Source of the DNA: Butyriboletus loyo
Lineage: Eukaryota > Basidiomycota > Agaricomycetes > Boletales > Boletaceae
DNA length: 39,975 bases
NCBI GenBank assembly: GCA_038093515.1
Contig: JBBPSI010000221.1
Span: 1 to 39,975 of the forward strand
Direction of reading: 5' to 3'
Shown here in pieces: positions 19,855 through 31,400 of the stretch. The notes under the pieces are model-generated. The model was not told where the DNA came from and did not search any database. It saw only the letters and a list, made by a program, of their open reading frames with translations. Every line of letters starts with the position of its first letter. Position 1 is the stretch's first letter. The translations under genes were made by a program, and so were the position numbers.

Positions 19855-20384
19855 TAGAAGGTGTTGCGAAGGCAACGCGCAGTCGAATGCTAGCACGTAG
19901 TACCCTGCCACAGGCGGTCCAACGACAGTTGCTGCGCTACACAAAGCACAGGCAAGATGTGTGATCAAGGAGCTTCAACTTAATCCTCAACTGTTGCCAG
20001 CGAATAGACAAGTGGTTAAAACTAGGGAATCCTAGTCTAACCACGAGCCTTTATATATTGTACAGAGATGCGCACAGACCATGCTGTGCGTGTGATGAAC
20101 TACTATACATGGCTAGACTAAAGAAGAGAAGCGCAACGGTGATTAACCACACAAGGCGCGGGGATCAAAAAGAAGAGAAGTAAACAGAGATTAAATACAT
20201 GTGTCGTGACGTCATAGAGTCTAGGCCTGGTCTAGGCCATGACATCATATGCTTAGTCAGCAGGAGATCACATGTAAGTTCCCACGATCACGTGCGCTAT
20301 GTCACGTGACCTTTGAAAGTGAAGTTGAAGCAAAACGACTAAGTCCAGAATGAAAGTGTATGAATAAATGTTATGATTATAACA
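19855..20384 (-). repeat. 5' LTR of the Copia element
   Basis: In minus-strand sense it starts TGTTATAATCATAACA at 20384 (itself a small inverted repeat), has a TATA box, and ends near 19855 just before accessory ORF 1. The exact 3' boundary is uncertain: ends in CAACA (about 19862) or ATCA (about 19854) are both possible, because the second LTR is outside the window. It contains several short palindromic motifs such as CACGTG and TGACGTCA-like ACGTCA. Confidence 0.75.
20051..20083 (-). promoter_or_regulatory. Copia LTR core promoter with the same 15-bp motif as Gypsy
   Basis: CATGGTCTGTGCGCA (minus strand, 20083-20069), an 11-bp gap, then TATATAA (20057-20051). Motif and gap are identical to those in the Gypsy A LTR at 2330-2362 although the LTRs are otherwise dissimilar. 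Confidence 0.65.
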
Positions 20385-21003
20385 GAAGGGACTGGGCCCT
20401 ACAACGGTTGGATGAGGGTCCAGCTCTGGGACCAGGCTCTGCAACAGCTCCGATGGTGGGTACATGAGGGATGGTGTTGCTGAGGCCAGTCTGGTCGTGT
20501 ACGATGACATTGTTGTAAGGATTGGGAGGTTGATTGGCAAGTCCAAAGATGTTGTCGAGGTCTAATACATTGATCTCAACTGAGTTATTTGGAGTGTGAG
20601 GGCGACGACGATTGTAAGGAGGTGGTGGAGAAGGAGTATGAAAATGGATATGGTGCGGTGCAGGAAAATACAAAGAGGAGCGACGACAATGGTGCTCAAC
20701 TCTTTGGGATGGCCTAGAACGTTCACTAACCTCTTGTAAGTTAGAAGGACTCGGGTGAGAAGTCAATCTAATAGACAAGGCATGGTGATGAGTAGGTAAA
20801 CACCATTGTAAGGTCAAATCGTGATCCTGAGAAATAATTCGTAATGCGATGATGAAAGAATCAGCTAGCAACCATAGTGTGCTAAAGAACATAATGTTCG
20901 ATGCACCACATATGGAAGCGAGTATGAGACTCAAGAAAGCGAGTACCCATAGTAAACCAAGAGTGATAGCACTCTCGTTCTGCAGGGCTGGAAACATTAT
21001 CAA
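20377..21003 (-). CDS. Unrecognised ORF with hydrophobic N-terminal segments, truncated by Copia LTR
   Basis: 208 aa from ATG at 21003. Residues about 12-55 hold two hydrophobic stretches (ITLGLLWVLAFLSLILASI and IMFFSTLWLLADSFIIAL) that look like membrane segments. The rest is Pro/His/Ser-rich and probably disordered. The stop codon lies inside the first bases of the Copia LTR, so the original frame was cut by that insertion and continued elsewhere. The ATG is about 60 bp past the end of the LTR-1 repeat in its sense direction, so it could be the first gene of an LTR-1 element. I do not recognise the protein. Confidence 0.4.
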   Translation of the reverse strand: MIMFPALQNESAITLGLLWVLAFLSLILASICGASNIMFFSTLWLLADSFIIALRIISQDHDLTLQWCLPTHHHALSIRLTSHPSPSNLQEVSERSRPSQRVEHHCRRSSLYFPAPHHIHFHTPSPPPPYNRRRPHTPNNSVEINVLDLDNIFGLANQPPNPYNNVIVHDQTGLSNTIPHVPTIGAVAEPGPRAGPSSNRCRAQSLLL

Positions 21004-21065
21004 GAAGCGACAGATGTTTATATTAAAAGCCTCTAGCGGGGCTCATAACCTTTCAGAATTGGTAA

Positions 21066-21498
21066 AGTCGAGCAGGCGCACCGAGGGCAACGAAGGATGC
21101 AAGGGTAAACCTATCAGTGGAAAGACTCACTGATAATACAAGAGTGAGAGTATCACAAACAGAGTATAAGGAGCAAGGCTCAACTTAGAGATATTGCAGT
21201 AGTGATGATAGAACTGAAAGATCTAGAGAAAAGCGACAAGCCATAAGGGCTGTCTTATATACAGTACATGAGTGTTTGTACTTATGTTCTGTATAGTACC
21301 TTTATAAGGTATAGTATGAAATACATGACAATATGATAGAGATAAGAGATAAGACTAAGCATATCGTCCAATAGCATAATAAGAGCTATTTGTAATGTGA
21401 TAAGCGTGACTAGGTCTAGACAATGATGTCATATAGACCAGTCTAGAAATGTAGTGGCTGTAAGTGAAACATAGAAATAGAACACTACTGTTTCAACA
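21066..21498 (-). repeat. LTR-1 family copy 1
   Basis: Sense is taken as minus, where it starts TGTTGAAACAG and holds a TATATAAGAC box. It matches 30275-30752 and, inverted, 39116-39470 over most of its length, with an internal gap of about 40 bp compared with copy 2. TG...CA ends and a TATA box suggest an LTR, but no target duplication is visible. Confidence 0.7.
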
Positions 21499-22150
21499 AG
21501 ACTCATGGTTTGATGTGTTTGTGCTTGCTAAGTATTTTATCTCTTGGTGATTGTGTGCAAGTGAAGATGGGAAAATGGGGCAGTGTTGCCGCGAAGCGAA
21601 TCGAAGTGAATCGAAGTGTATTTTTTGGGGAGTTCAAAAGCGAGAAAGTCAAACGAAGTGAGCAGCTCCACGGGCCGAAAGCCCAGCCAATCAGAATTCA
21701 CGTGGGCGAGCACATGGATAGCCAGTAATCAGTACGAAATCAGTGCACTTCGTCGGCACTTCGCGAAGTGAACGAGTCAATTCGGATGCTATCGAACTCT
21801 CACGAGGTGGCTCACCTCAAAGTTACTTCACCCTCGCCTCGACAGGAACACTAAACGGGGATAGCATCGGTTGGGCGTAGCACGTGCTGACTCGACCGTG
21901 TGTAAAAAGCCAAAAAAAACTGATCAACTGCGTTCACCCTCCTCTCCAGCGATCCACCCACGAAAGCATCAAGGAGAGCTTTGAGCTCGTATATGATTTT
22001 CACCCAGAACACACGCGACGAGTGAGTCATTACGTTCCTTTCGCCGTCGTTGAACGTTGATCTCTTGACTTGTCATCCAAGTTATCTCAGTGACTTGGTT
22101 TTCTCGCTTCGCTCTAAATCGAAAATAAGCCTTGCAACGCGCCCTCTGCC
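21499..22150 (+). promoter_or_regulatory. Upstream region of the carbamoyl-phosphate synthase gene
   Basis: No gene seen. The stretch at about 21590-21665 has short imperfect repeats of GAATCGAAGTG type. It holds CACGTG at 21881-21886, TGACTC at 21888-21893 and a perfect TGAGTCA at 22023-22029. The region before the ATG is pyrimidine-rich, as is common in fungal promoters. Confidence 0.5.
22023..22029 (+). promoter_or_regulatory. Gcn4/CPC1-type site TGAGTCA
   Basis: TGAGTCA, matching the consensus TGASTCA, 128 bp before the ATG of an arginine-pathway gene. A half-similar TGACTC is at 21888. Gcn4 in yeast and CPC1 in Neurospora activate amino-acid biosynthesis genes including arginine genes. 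Function here is inferred. Confidence 0.55.
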
Positions 22151-25100
22151 ATGTTCTCTACAACCCGAATTCCAACCACAGCACGCGTGTTACCCTCTCT
22201 GAACAACCTTGTCCGTACTCGTCACCCCTCCACCCGCCTTTTCTCCACGACACAACTCCGCTCTCGCATCGCACCCACTAATCCTCTGCGTGCGATCGCC
22301 GCGCCAGCTGTCGGTTCATACACTTCAAATGATGGCAAGAATGTCCTCAGCTCCCCCTCAGAGCTTGCCCGAAAACTATCCGCCAAAGTCCTCCCACAGC
22401 TTGACCGTCCAAAAGTTAAAAAGGTCGTTGTTGTAGGCAGTGGTGGTCTTTCTATCGGCCAGGCTGGCGAGTTTGATTACTCAGGTTCACAAGCCATGAA
22501 AGCCCTCCGCGAAGAAGGCGTCGACGCTGTATTGATCAATCCAAACATAGCCACATGGCAAACTAGCCACCAGCTGGCTTCGGAAGTCTACTTCCTACCT
22601 ATCACCGTGGACTATGTTGCATATGTTTTGGAAAAGGAACGACCAGATGGCATTTTGCTCACCTTCGGGGGTCAGAGCGCTTTGAACGTTGGTATTGCTC
22701 TTGACAAGATGGGCATTCTTGACCGCCTCGGCGTCAGGGTCCTCGGAACGCCCATCAAGACGCTCGAGGTTTCCGAAGATCGTGACCTCTTTGTGCAAGC
22801 TCTTAAAGGTCCGTACTCGCTTTCCCCTGATTGTGACCAGATTTTCACGCAACTACACGTCAGAAATCGACATACCAGTCGCTCAGTCGACCGCGGTCTC
22901 CAACGTCGACGCAGCCCTCGAAGCTGCAGACAAAATCGGTTACCCTGTCATTCTTCGAGCCGCATTTACTCTGGGTGGCCTGGGCTCTGGCTTCGCCAAC
23001 AACCCCGTCGAGTTGCGGGATCTCGCCGCCAAATCACTTTCGCTTTCTCCTCAAGTCCTCGTCGAACGTAGTATGAAAGGCTGGAAAGAACTCGAGTACG
23101 AAGTCGTTCGTGATGCTGCCGACAATACCATCATCTGTTGCAACATGGAAAACTTTGATCCCTTGGGGACCCACACGGGTGACTCGATCGTTGTCGCCCC
23201 CAGTCAAACTCTGAATGACGACGAGTACCACATGTTGCGGAGCGCCGCGATCAAGGTGATTCGGCATCTTGGTGTCGTTGGGGAGTGTAATATCCAATAT
23301 GCCCTCAATCCTGAATCGAGAGAATATTGTGTGATCGAAGTCAATGCACGGTACGTGTAGGCGCATTAATAACTGACAGATATTCATGTACTATTCCAGA
23401 CTGAGTCGTTCATCCGCTTTGGCGTCTAAGGCGACAGGATACCCACTCGCCTACACGGCCGCCAAGATTGCTCTGGGACACACTCTTCCTGAGTTGCCCA
23501 ACGCCGTCACGAAAACGACCACTGCGTGCTTTGAACCGTCCCTCGACTACATCGTGACCAAGATTCCTAAATGGGATCTCGCCAAATTCAGTAACGAGGT
23601 CAACCGTGAAATCGGTAGCGCTATGAAGAGTGTCGGCGAAGTCATGGCCATCGGCAGAACGTTCGAAGAGAGTTTGCAAAAGGCCGTTCGTATGGTTGAC
23701 CCCAGATGGCGAGGGTTCGAAGTTGTCGGTGGGTTGCAAAATTTGGAGGACGCAGCCGAGTTGGAGCGAGCGCTCAACCGCCCCACGGACATGCGACTTT
23801 TCGCGATCGCCTATGCGATGTACAATGGCAAGTATAATGTACAAGAGATCCACGACTTGACAAAGATCGACAAGGTATGTTATATACATTACTAGTTATT
23901 CCCCGTGTTTATGTTCGTTTTTTCCAGTGGTTCCTATACAAGATCGAAAACATTGTCAACACGTCTCGAGCCCTCTCCTCCCTCGGGAAGCTCTCGATTG
24001 TTCTCCCCTCTCTTATGGTAACTGCAAAGCGACAAGGATTCTCCGATTCCCAGGTTGCATCGCTCCTGAACACCACGGAAAACGAGGTACGCAACTTTCG
24101 TAAATCGCAGGACCCGCCCATCACTCCTTTCGTGAAACGGATCGATACGTTGGCGGCCGAGTATCCTGCCCACACCAACTATCTCTACACAACATACAAC
24201 GCGTCCGCACATGATGTCACTTTTGATGATCACGGTACCATGGTGCTCGGAAGTGGTGTCTACCGTATCGGTAGCAGCGTCGAGTTTGACTGGTGCGCCG
24301 TCACCTGCGCACGCAAGTTGCGGGAGATGGGCGACACTGTGAGCGAGGACGGGAAGAGCGTTGGCGGGAAGACAATCATGGTCAACTACAACCCCGAGAC
24401 CGTCAGCACGGACTTTGACGAGGCGGATAGGTTGTACTTTGAGGAGTTGGGCTGGGAGCGCGTAATGGATATCTACGAGTTGGAAGGCGCAAAGGGTGTT
24501 ATCGTCAGTGTTGGAGGTCAGTTGTTTCTTACATTGTCGGTGCAGTGCCAATGAAACGTCCCATTCAATAGGTCAGCTCCCGCAAAACATCGCGCTTCGG
24601 CTCAAGGAGAGCGGTGTCAACGTCCTCGGAACGGACCCCTCACAAATCGACAACGCAGAAGATCGTCACAAATTCTCCAGCGTCCTTGATTCCATCGGTG
24701 TCGATCAGCCCGAGTGGGTTGAAGTCACATCTTTGGAAGCTGCCAAGGAATTTGCGAACCGTGTTAGGTTAGTACACGGTAACCTCATCCTTAGAGTAGA
24801 ATGCTGACACAACATATACAGTTACCCAGTCCTCGTGCGGCCTTCATACGTTCTTTCGGGAGCCGCGATGAACATTGTACATGAAGAATCCGCGCTTTCG
24901 CACACCCTCACCGCCGCATCCTCGGTTTCTCCTCTCCACCCTGTCGTCATCACCAAATTTATCTCCAATGCGCAGGAAATCGACGTCGATGCTGTCGCTT
25001 ACAAGGGCCAGCTCCTGGTACATGCTATTAGTGAACACGTCGAGAACGCCGGTGTCCATTCTGGGGATGCCACCCTTGTGCTTCCTCCTTATACCCTGAG

Positions 25101-26053
25101 CGAGCGCGACCTCGACAGGTTGAAGGACATTGCGTCGCGAGTCGCACAAGCATTCGAAATATCCGGACCTTTCAACATGCAAGTGATCAAGAAGCCCGCC
25201 TCCAAGGTCGGCGAGGACGAGCTTAAGGTCATCGAATGCAACTTGCGCGCATCGCGTTCGTTCCCCTTCGTCTCCAAGGTATTGGGACACAATTTTATCG
25301 AGACAGCGACCGCTGCGATCACCGGTGTCAACGTGCCCGAGCCTGTTGATTTGACAAAGGAGAAGCGAGACTACACAAGTATCAAGGTTGCCCAGTTCTC
25401 TTGGACACGACTGGGTGGTGCTGATCCTTTCCTTGGCGTTGGTGTGTATCCATTTCTTTTTTCCATCCATGCCCCCTTGGCTAATAATGTCGCGCTTAGA
25501 AATGGCGAGCACGGGTGAAGTTGCTTCCTTTGGTTCCGACGTGTACGAAGCATACTGGGCGTCATTACTTTCTACTACCGGCTTCAAGCCTCCCCGCCCA
25601 TGTTCTGGTGTGCTCCTCGGTGGCTCGCCCAACGCGCCCGAGCTTCCGTCTATCGCGAAAACACTCCACTCACTTGGTTTCAAGCTCTATGTCTCCTCAC
25701 CTGCGGTCGAGGCCGCATTGACCGCCATCCCCCATGTAACCTGCAAACGTATCTTCTTCCCCACGTCAGACAAACGTCGGCTTCGCGAGGTCTTTGATGA
25801 GTACGATATCCAATCGGTGATCAACCTCGCTCAGGGACGCGGCAAGGGACGAGAAGATGAGGACTACGTTGCTCGTCGCAACGCGGTTGATTTTGGGTTG
25901 CCGTTGTTGAACAATGCCAAGTGCGCAATGTTGTGGGTGGAGGCGTTGAAGCGAAAGATGGGCAAGAATGGGCAGCGGTTGTTGGGTTATGAGGAGGGGA
26001 ACATTCCGAGCGAGGTGAAGAGTTGGAGGGAGTTTGTGGGGAGGAGGGCGTGA
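22151..26053 (+). CDS. CPA2: Arginine-specific carbamoyl-phosphate synthase, large subunit, mitochondrial
   Basis: Makes carbamoyl phosphate from ammonia, bicarbonate and two ATP for arginine synthesis, paired with a glutaminase subunit (Cpa1). Seven exons: 22151-22808, 22864-23350, 23400-23874, 23928-24516, 24572-24767, 24822-25441, 25500-26053. All six introns are GT-AG, 49-58 bp, and keep frame, giving 1192 aa, about the fungal family length. The N-terminus ([17 protein letters not shown], Arg-rich, no acidic residues) fits a mitochondrial presequence. The first half holds [27 protein letters not shown] and the ATP-grasp core ([46 protein letters not shown]). The second repeats it ([43 protein letters not shown]). 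The C-terminal MGS-like domain follows ([14 protein letters not shown] to [12 protein letters not shown]). The long URA2-type multienzyme partners are absent, supporting the arginine-specific form. Confidence 0.95.
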
Positions 26054-27602
26054 TGTATCGATTTAAGCATGGAATGCCGGGTTGGTTGAGGTGAGCCGGC
26101 ACTGGTGAAACTTGTACTGTACAATTTTGTATATCATTTGTTGGCAACTGGAACGAGCGTTTGCGTCTTTACCTGTTCTGTGCATTCCATAAAAATATGC
26201 TCCAAGTGGTAAGCCATATGTCAGATTGAATCCCATACGAAATGCGGTGTGGAGGAAGAGTTGTTGGGCGGAAGCATACATGCCTAGGACCAACTCATCC
26301 TTAAAGTTAACCACCTCATTCTCAATTCGATCGGCTCATCCCTCAGCTAGGCTGGCTACTCACATCAGGTGGCATAGCCTGAACCCTCATGTAAGACCGA
26401 TGCCCTTGGTGTTTACGATGAAGTGTTCCGTCACGGCTGTCTTGATGTTTCCTGGGTAGTCATCGACCCTTATCCGATGCAGCGCAATGGCAATTTTGGC
26501 AGGAAGCTCCGCAAAAAGGGAGTCAACTTGGAGCGTGGTCGTTGGGGATCATTCAGAAGAATGGTGGCTCTATTCCATTGCCCATCCCATCAACAACCCG
26601 GTCGACATCATTCCAAACTTATTGCGGTACTACCCACACTGGCAATCGATCGTCGAAGCGATAATCTCAGTGTATCCAACGCCCCCTCGTAATGCAACAC
26701 CCGAGGACTGTTTGGAGACACTTTGACCGACCGACAAATTCACATACCTGCAACGAGTGCTTGAAAGAGATTTGATTTCCTAGTATTTTGATATGAGATA
26801 CACTGGATGCCAGAGTAGCTTCGGTTCGGGGGTAGGCGACGTCTTTTTTTCGGTCGCGTTCGACTGAAACGGACAGTGGGCTTTGCGGCAGGGTACGCGA
26901 CCCATGCACCTAATGCTGTCTGTGGACAGTGCCTATTCCGAGTCTCACCCCGGACCAGAAGGAGAAGGCGCTCGAGTGGCTTGATGTAGTCAACAGGGGA
27001 TTGAGATCCTGGAGAGCGGAGATGATAGGACGCTTGAGTAGGCAATCACGCTCCAGGCGGACTACTAGTAGAGCATCGTGTGGTCAAAACATGCGCGCTA
27101 GGACTCGGAGCAACTCCTCTCTGTTGCAGGTGTTTTTCCTGGCGAAAGCAGCGCCTGATTCAATTGTCCTAACTCTGTGGTACGGTTGATCAACAAAGGT
27201 TTGAACGTATGGCATACAGGATGAAGGGGAGGGTCCGGTCACGTTCCGAACGGAGTCGGAGGGCTACATGAGAAACATTTATGCTTCTGCTCGGTATGTT
27301 ATAAAGGAATCAAGAATTAATGTATATCGTACCCACCAAGCGTTCATATGATCCGAGGCAGTGTTTCGTCGGCAAGATCCAAGAAAACTGAGTGAGATGC
27401 ATTGTGCTGGTTTCCAGACAGAGGGTCAGGCTGCTCGAGTCGCACGGGCTGACATGTGGCGCGTTACCACTCAGATCTCAACGTTCAACCTTAAGCCTGA
27501 TAATGATCACGACCATCAGGAGTCAGGAGGTACTTGCACCATTGATTGTGGAACAAGTAAATAATATTCATTAACCGTAGTCCACATTAGTACTAGTACT
27601 AA
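26054..27602. other. Intergenic stretch without a recognised gene
   Basis: Follows the synthase stop. A small palindromic TTGTACTGTACAA element at about 26113 may be part of the 3' end region. A 79-codon plus-strand frame at 26487-26726 has protein-like composition (EEWWLYSIAHPINNPVD, NATPEDCLETL) and may be a relic exon, but I do not recognise it. The rest shows only short, unsupported frames. Confidence 0.4.
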
Positions 27603-27989
27603 GGTCCTGTCCAGTCTGGCTTGCTTACCTCGGGTAGGCTAGTTGTTCCTCGGGTAGAATAGTGATGTAAGCAGATCACATGATCGCTCTGAGATCATGT
27701 GCAATCATGTGATTAGAATCTCAACAGGGCATGTGATGTCATGTGAGCATACACCAGGTCACATGCCTACACAACATAGCCAGGTCCCAGTCCTGACCAA
27801 TCATGGCCTGCCAGTAAACAGTATGACACAATGTTTGGATTGGTCACAGCTATGTTGTGTAGGCATGTGACCTGGTGCATCTCCACATGACATCTGATCT
27901 CAGAGTGATTATGTGATCTGCTTACATCACTATTCTACCCAAGGAACAACTAGCCTACACAAGGTAAGCGAGCCAGACTGGACAGGGCC
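27603..27989. mobile_element. Foldback MITE with TAA duplications, Harbinger-like
   Basis: 387 bp flanked by TAA at 27600-27602 and 27990-27992. The ends are GGTCCTGTCCAGTCTGGC and, inverted, GGCCCTGTCCAGTCTGGC. The arms pair almost throughout: GTAAGCAGATCACAT near 27668 has its complement near 27915, and the inner ACCAGGTCACATGCCTACAC near 27751 has its complement near 27853, leaving a short loop around 27800-27835. No coding capacity. A three-base TAA/TWA duplication with GG-starting termini is typical of PIF/Harbinger elements; the family assignment is inferred. Confidence 0.78.
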
Positions 27990-27992
27990 TAA

Positions 27993-28401
27993 GTTGCTGT
28001 GCTACCTCAAAGTTGATCCAGAGAATTGCCTAATCAAGTAACTTAGTTGTGGATGCATCTTTTTCACACCAGAGATCCACATTCTCTATTGTCCGTCCAT
28101 CAAGGACAATCAATTTTGATGAGCAGGCACTTGTCCACAATGCTTTAACTCTGTATAAGAACAGGCCTGAGCCTGCATTTCTGACAGTAAGATTCAACCT
28201 TTTCAGCTGCCACTCATAGACACTCATCATTCTCAAATTGTGTTCTTTCACCTCATGCAATGGTCACTAAAATGTTGTTAATGACTACTAGTGCCACCAA
28301 TACTACTACATGCAATAGTATGCAAAAATTGTATGCATGCTCATACATTTGATGTCTTGTTGCATTGTCCCATCCTTACCTTACTGTATCCCTAGCATAA
28401 C
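27993..28401. other. Stretch between MITE and kinase relic
   Basis: No supported gene. A short open frame exists on the minus strand at 28030-28260 (76 codons) with ordinary composition and no recognised motif. Confidence 0.3.
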
Positions 28402-31400
28402 ATGGATTTTCTCAAGCTACATGATCATGGGAACATTGTCATGCCAGTCTGTACCGAAACTCACCCTTCTTCTATGAAACAGGCTGCATTCAACCAGCAG
28501 CCAGGCCAATCACACACATGCACTACCATGGATGAGACAATTAACCATGAACTGGCCAAGGCACAGTATCTCATGGACAATCTCACAGACCATGTATTTG
28601 GCCACATTGTATTGACACAGTTGGCAAAGGATATACTATGCCAATTTGTTGACAATGGGATTGTGAAAGTTTTCCAAGGGACAGCTCATTACAACCATGA
28701 CAACAAGGTTGCTCTTGATCCAAACTCTGATGATGTTCAATGTGCCATCCAGCAGGTGTTTGAGGATGCTGATGAGCATAACTGCATTTGATCAGATACT
28801 GAAAGCAATGACAGCGAGCCATGATCATCGTCCACAGATACAAAAAAGAGGGGGAAGCAGAAAACAAATACATACTCATTCAAGTGGACCACTTATCCTG
28901 CCAAGCCCATCAAAGAAGACGACCTTGTTTTGTTCCTCAATGAAATCACAGATTATGCTTTTGCTTTTGTGAAGCCCAGGCTTGCTGATGCAGACCCAAA
29001 GTTGTGTCACTGCTTCATGGTCCCCAAGGACAAGAGGCATGCCATTATGCTATCATATGAACCAGACGGAGAGGACATGTGACCTGACTTTGTTTTGTTG
29101 CCCTCAGACGCATTCTTAGACAACATGAGGACCATCAATCTGAGGTATATCAACTTTACTGCTGCACAGCTGGTGGGTGAGGTGAAGAACAGGGACCTGG
29201 CTGCAGGCCTTAACCAGGTGCAGTGGTATACATGGGGCTTGAAACAGGCACAGCCATGGGTTCACTATGTACTCATAATGATGATCACAAGGGACAAGGT
29301 GGTGTTCTTGCATGGAGAGGGCAGCAGTACAGAATGTCTCAAGCTGATACTTGGGGATGGTCGTGGCTGCATTGAGTTCATCCAGATCCTGCTTGGTCTT
29401 GCATTGGCAGAGAAAGTTGACTTGGGCCACAATCTGGAAGTTGAGGTTGAAGGCGAGGTAAGGAAGTGTGGGGTCAATAATGGTACCCACCCATCTGCCA
29501 TGTCAAATATGCCCATCACCTCTCATGTGACAAGGACAGCTGATAGTGTGTCAGTAACCAACTTGTGTTCCAAAATTTCTTCATCAAAGGTATTTGCCAG
29601 CTCTGCCTCAGGTACATCAAAAGCACTTTCAGTCACTTCTCATACCCAGAATGTATTGGCTGCATCAAATGGGCTTCTGATCTCTTCTCATACCCACAGT
29701 GCATTGGCTGCATCTCATGCACTTCCAATCTCTTCCTGTACATGCAGTTCCTTGGCTGTGTCCAAGACACCTGCCAGTTCTTCCCATAATCACAATACTT
29801 TGACCTCTCTCTACCAGCTGGCAATTACTGCTTCATCAACATCTTCAAAGAGAGTTCACTCTGAGATTGCAGACAGTAATCAAGGAGAGCCACAGCGAAA
29901 AAAAGCCAAGATCATCAAAACTGCCATCAAACAAGATGAGTGAATGGTGTTTTTCCCCACACATGTGTACCATCACACATGTCTGGAGATCTTGTTCACT
30001 TCCAGTTCAATTTGTGGATGTGGAATGATGGTGTTCTGTGTCCTTGACCTCAATGACCCCATGGTAAGGCTAGCATTGAAGATATTATGGCAAGATCTTG
30101 AGCGGATTGTGGACCAGGATGCAGTTATGAAAAGATTGGCGGAACACAAACTTCATCAGAATGTCATTGTCCCACTCAAGTATGTTATCTCATGTGAGCA
30201 AGGAATGGATTACTGACATGTGTTTCAGGATGTTCAATGCAGAGAGGAAGGGCAAGACATTTTGGAATTGGTAATGTCTGAGCAGGTGCACCGAGGGCAA
30301 CAAAGGATGCAAGGGTGAACTTATCAGTGGAAAGACTCACTTATAATACAAGAGAGAGTATTGCAAACAGGGGTACTTGAAGAGTATAAGGAGCAATGCT
30401 CAACTTAGAGATATCACAGTAGTGGTGAAAGAACTGAAAGATCTAAAGAAAAGCAACAAGCCATAAGGGCTGTCTTATATACAATACAGGAGTGTTTGTA
30501 CTTGTGTACTATATAGTACCTATATAAGGTAAGGTAAGAATCACATGACAATATGTTAGAGATAAGAGATAAGACTAAGTATATTGTCCAATAGCATAAG
30601 TAGAGCTATATGTAATATGACAAGCATGACTGAGTCTAGACTATGATTTCATAGTGATGTCATATGGTCCTAGACCATTATGTTATAAAGACCAGTCTGG
30701 AAACATAGTGGATGTAAGTGAAATACAGAAATAGAACACTACTGTTTCAACAGAGGTTTCATTGATGAACAGATCAATCAGTTGCACATTGAAAACCAGG
30801 TGCTCAGAGTTTCTGTCTCTGAGCTGAAGCACCCAGTGAGATATTTCTGGGGATTGCATGACTTTGTGTGAGGATTACACAGTGCACTATTGGGTATGTT
30901 TGACTATCATCATGAAGCTTACATGTTGACACAATGACATGAAAGGGCATGAATTTCTTATGAGCATTGGTATTCTACACTGTGACATCAGCAAGAACAA
31001 CATCATACTGGGGATTTATCCTTGGGAAGAGCAAGGATACTTGATTGACTTCAACATGGCCATCTTGTAGGATACTGAGAAACCTACGGGAGTTTCATCA
31101 ACTGCATTTGCCAACCAAATTCATCAGCCTGTCAAGCAGAGCTCCACCCAGGCCACCAAACCAGATGAGAAGAAGCACATCAAAGGGTTGTGAACAGTGA
31201 GTATATTTATAATCTCGTATTGTCCTCTGGTGTTCACTGTCATCATATCAAGGGTATGTTCCCCTATATCTCTTTCAATGTTCTCCTGGGTCAGAGACAC
31301 ATGCATTTCAATGACATGGAATCATTCCTCTATGTCCTTTTGTTGTTCGTTTTCTCTTACACAAGTCCACTTCCAACAGAAGAGCTTGAGGATGCCCACA

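Larger units (their letters stand above)
1..20384 (-). mobile_element. Ty1/Copia LTR retrotransposon, 3' end outside window
   Basis: Read on the minus strand, the order is 5' LTR (about 20384-19855), two extra ORFs, gag, protease (DSG motif), integrase (HHCC and DDE) and a linker leading toward reverse transcriptase at the window edge. Protease-integrase-RT order is diagnostic of Copia. The reverse transcriptase, RNase H and 3' LTR must lie beyond position 1, so the target duplication cannot be checked. Gypsy element A interrupts it between 2122 and 16372, with ATCCT on both sides. Removing A plus one ATCCT rejoins the protease-integrase frame exactly (Lys-Asp at the junction continues into Lys-Pro). 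The copy is non-functional: frameshifts lie near 16890 and 1398, and in-frame TGA codons occur in pol and in the first ORF. Confidence 0.9.

Noticed and set aside
19840..19865. tRNA primer-binding site of the Copia element
   Set aside because: The LTR 3' boundary is ambiguous with only one LTR in the window and no clear tRNA complement was recognised.
26063..26314. 83-codon minus-strand frame after the synthase gene
   Set aside because: No recognised motif and no conserved partner in the window; it overlaps the likely 3' untranslated region of the synthase gene.
30265..30758. Target-site duplication around LTR-1 copy 2
   Set aside because: Flanks GGTAA and GAGGT do not match. The ten bases GAATTGGTAA shared with the left flank of copy 1 could mean that the repeat edge is misplaced, so no duplication is claimed.
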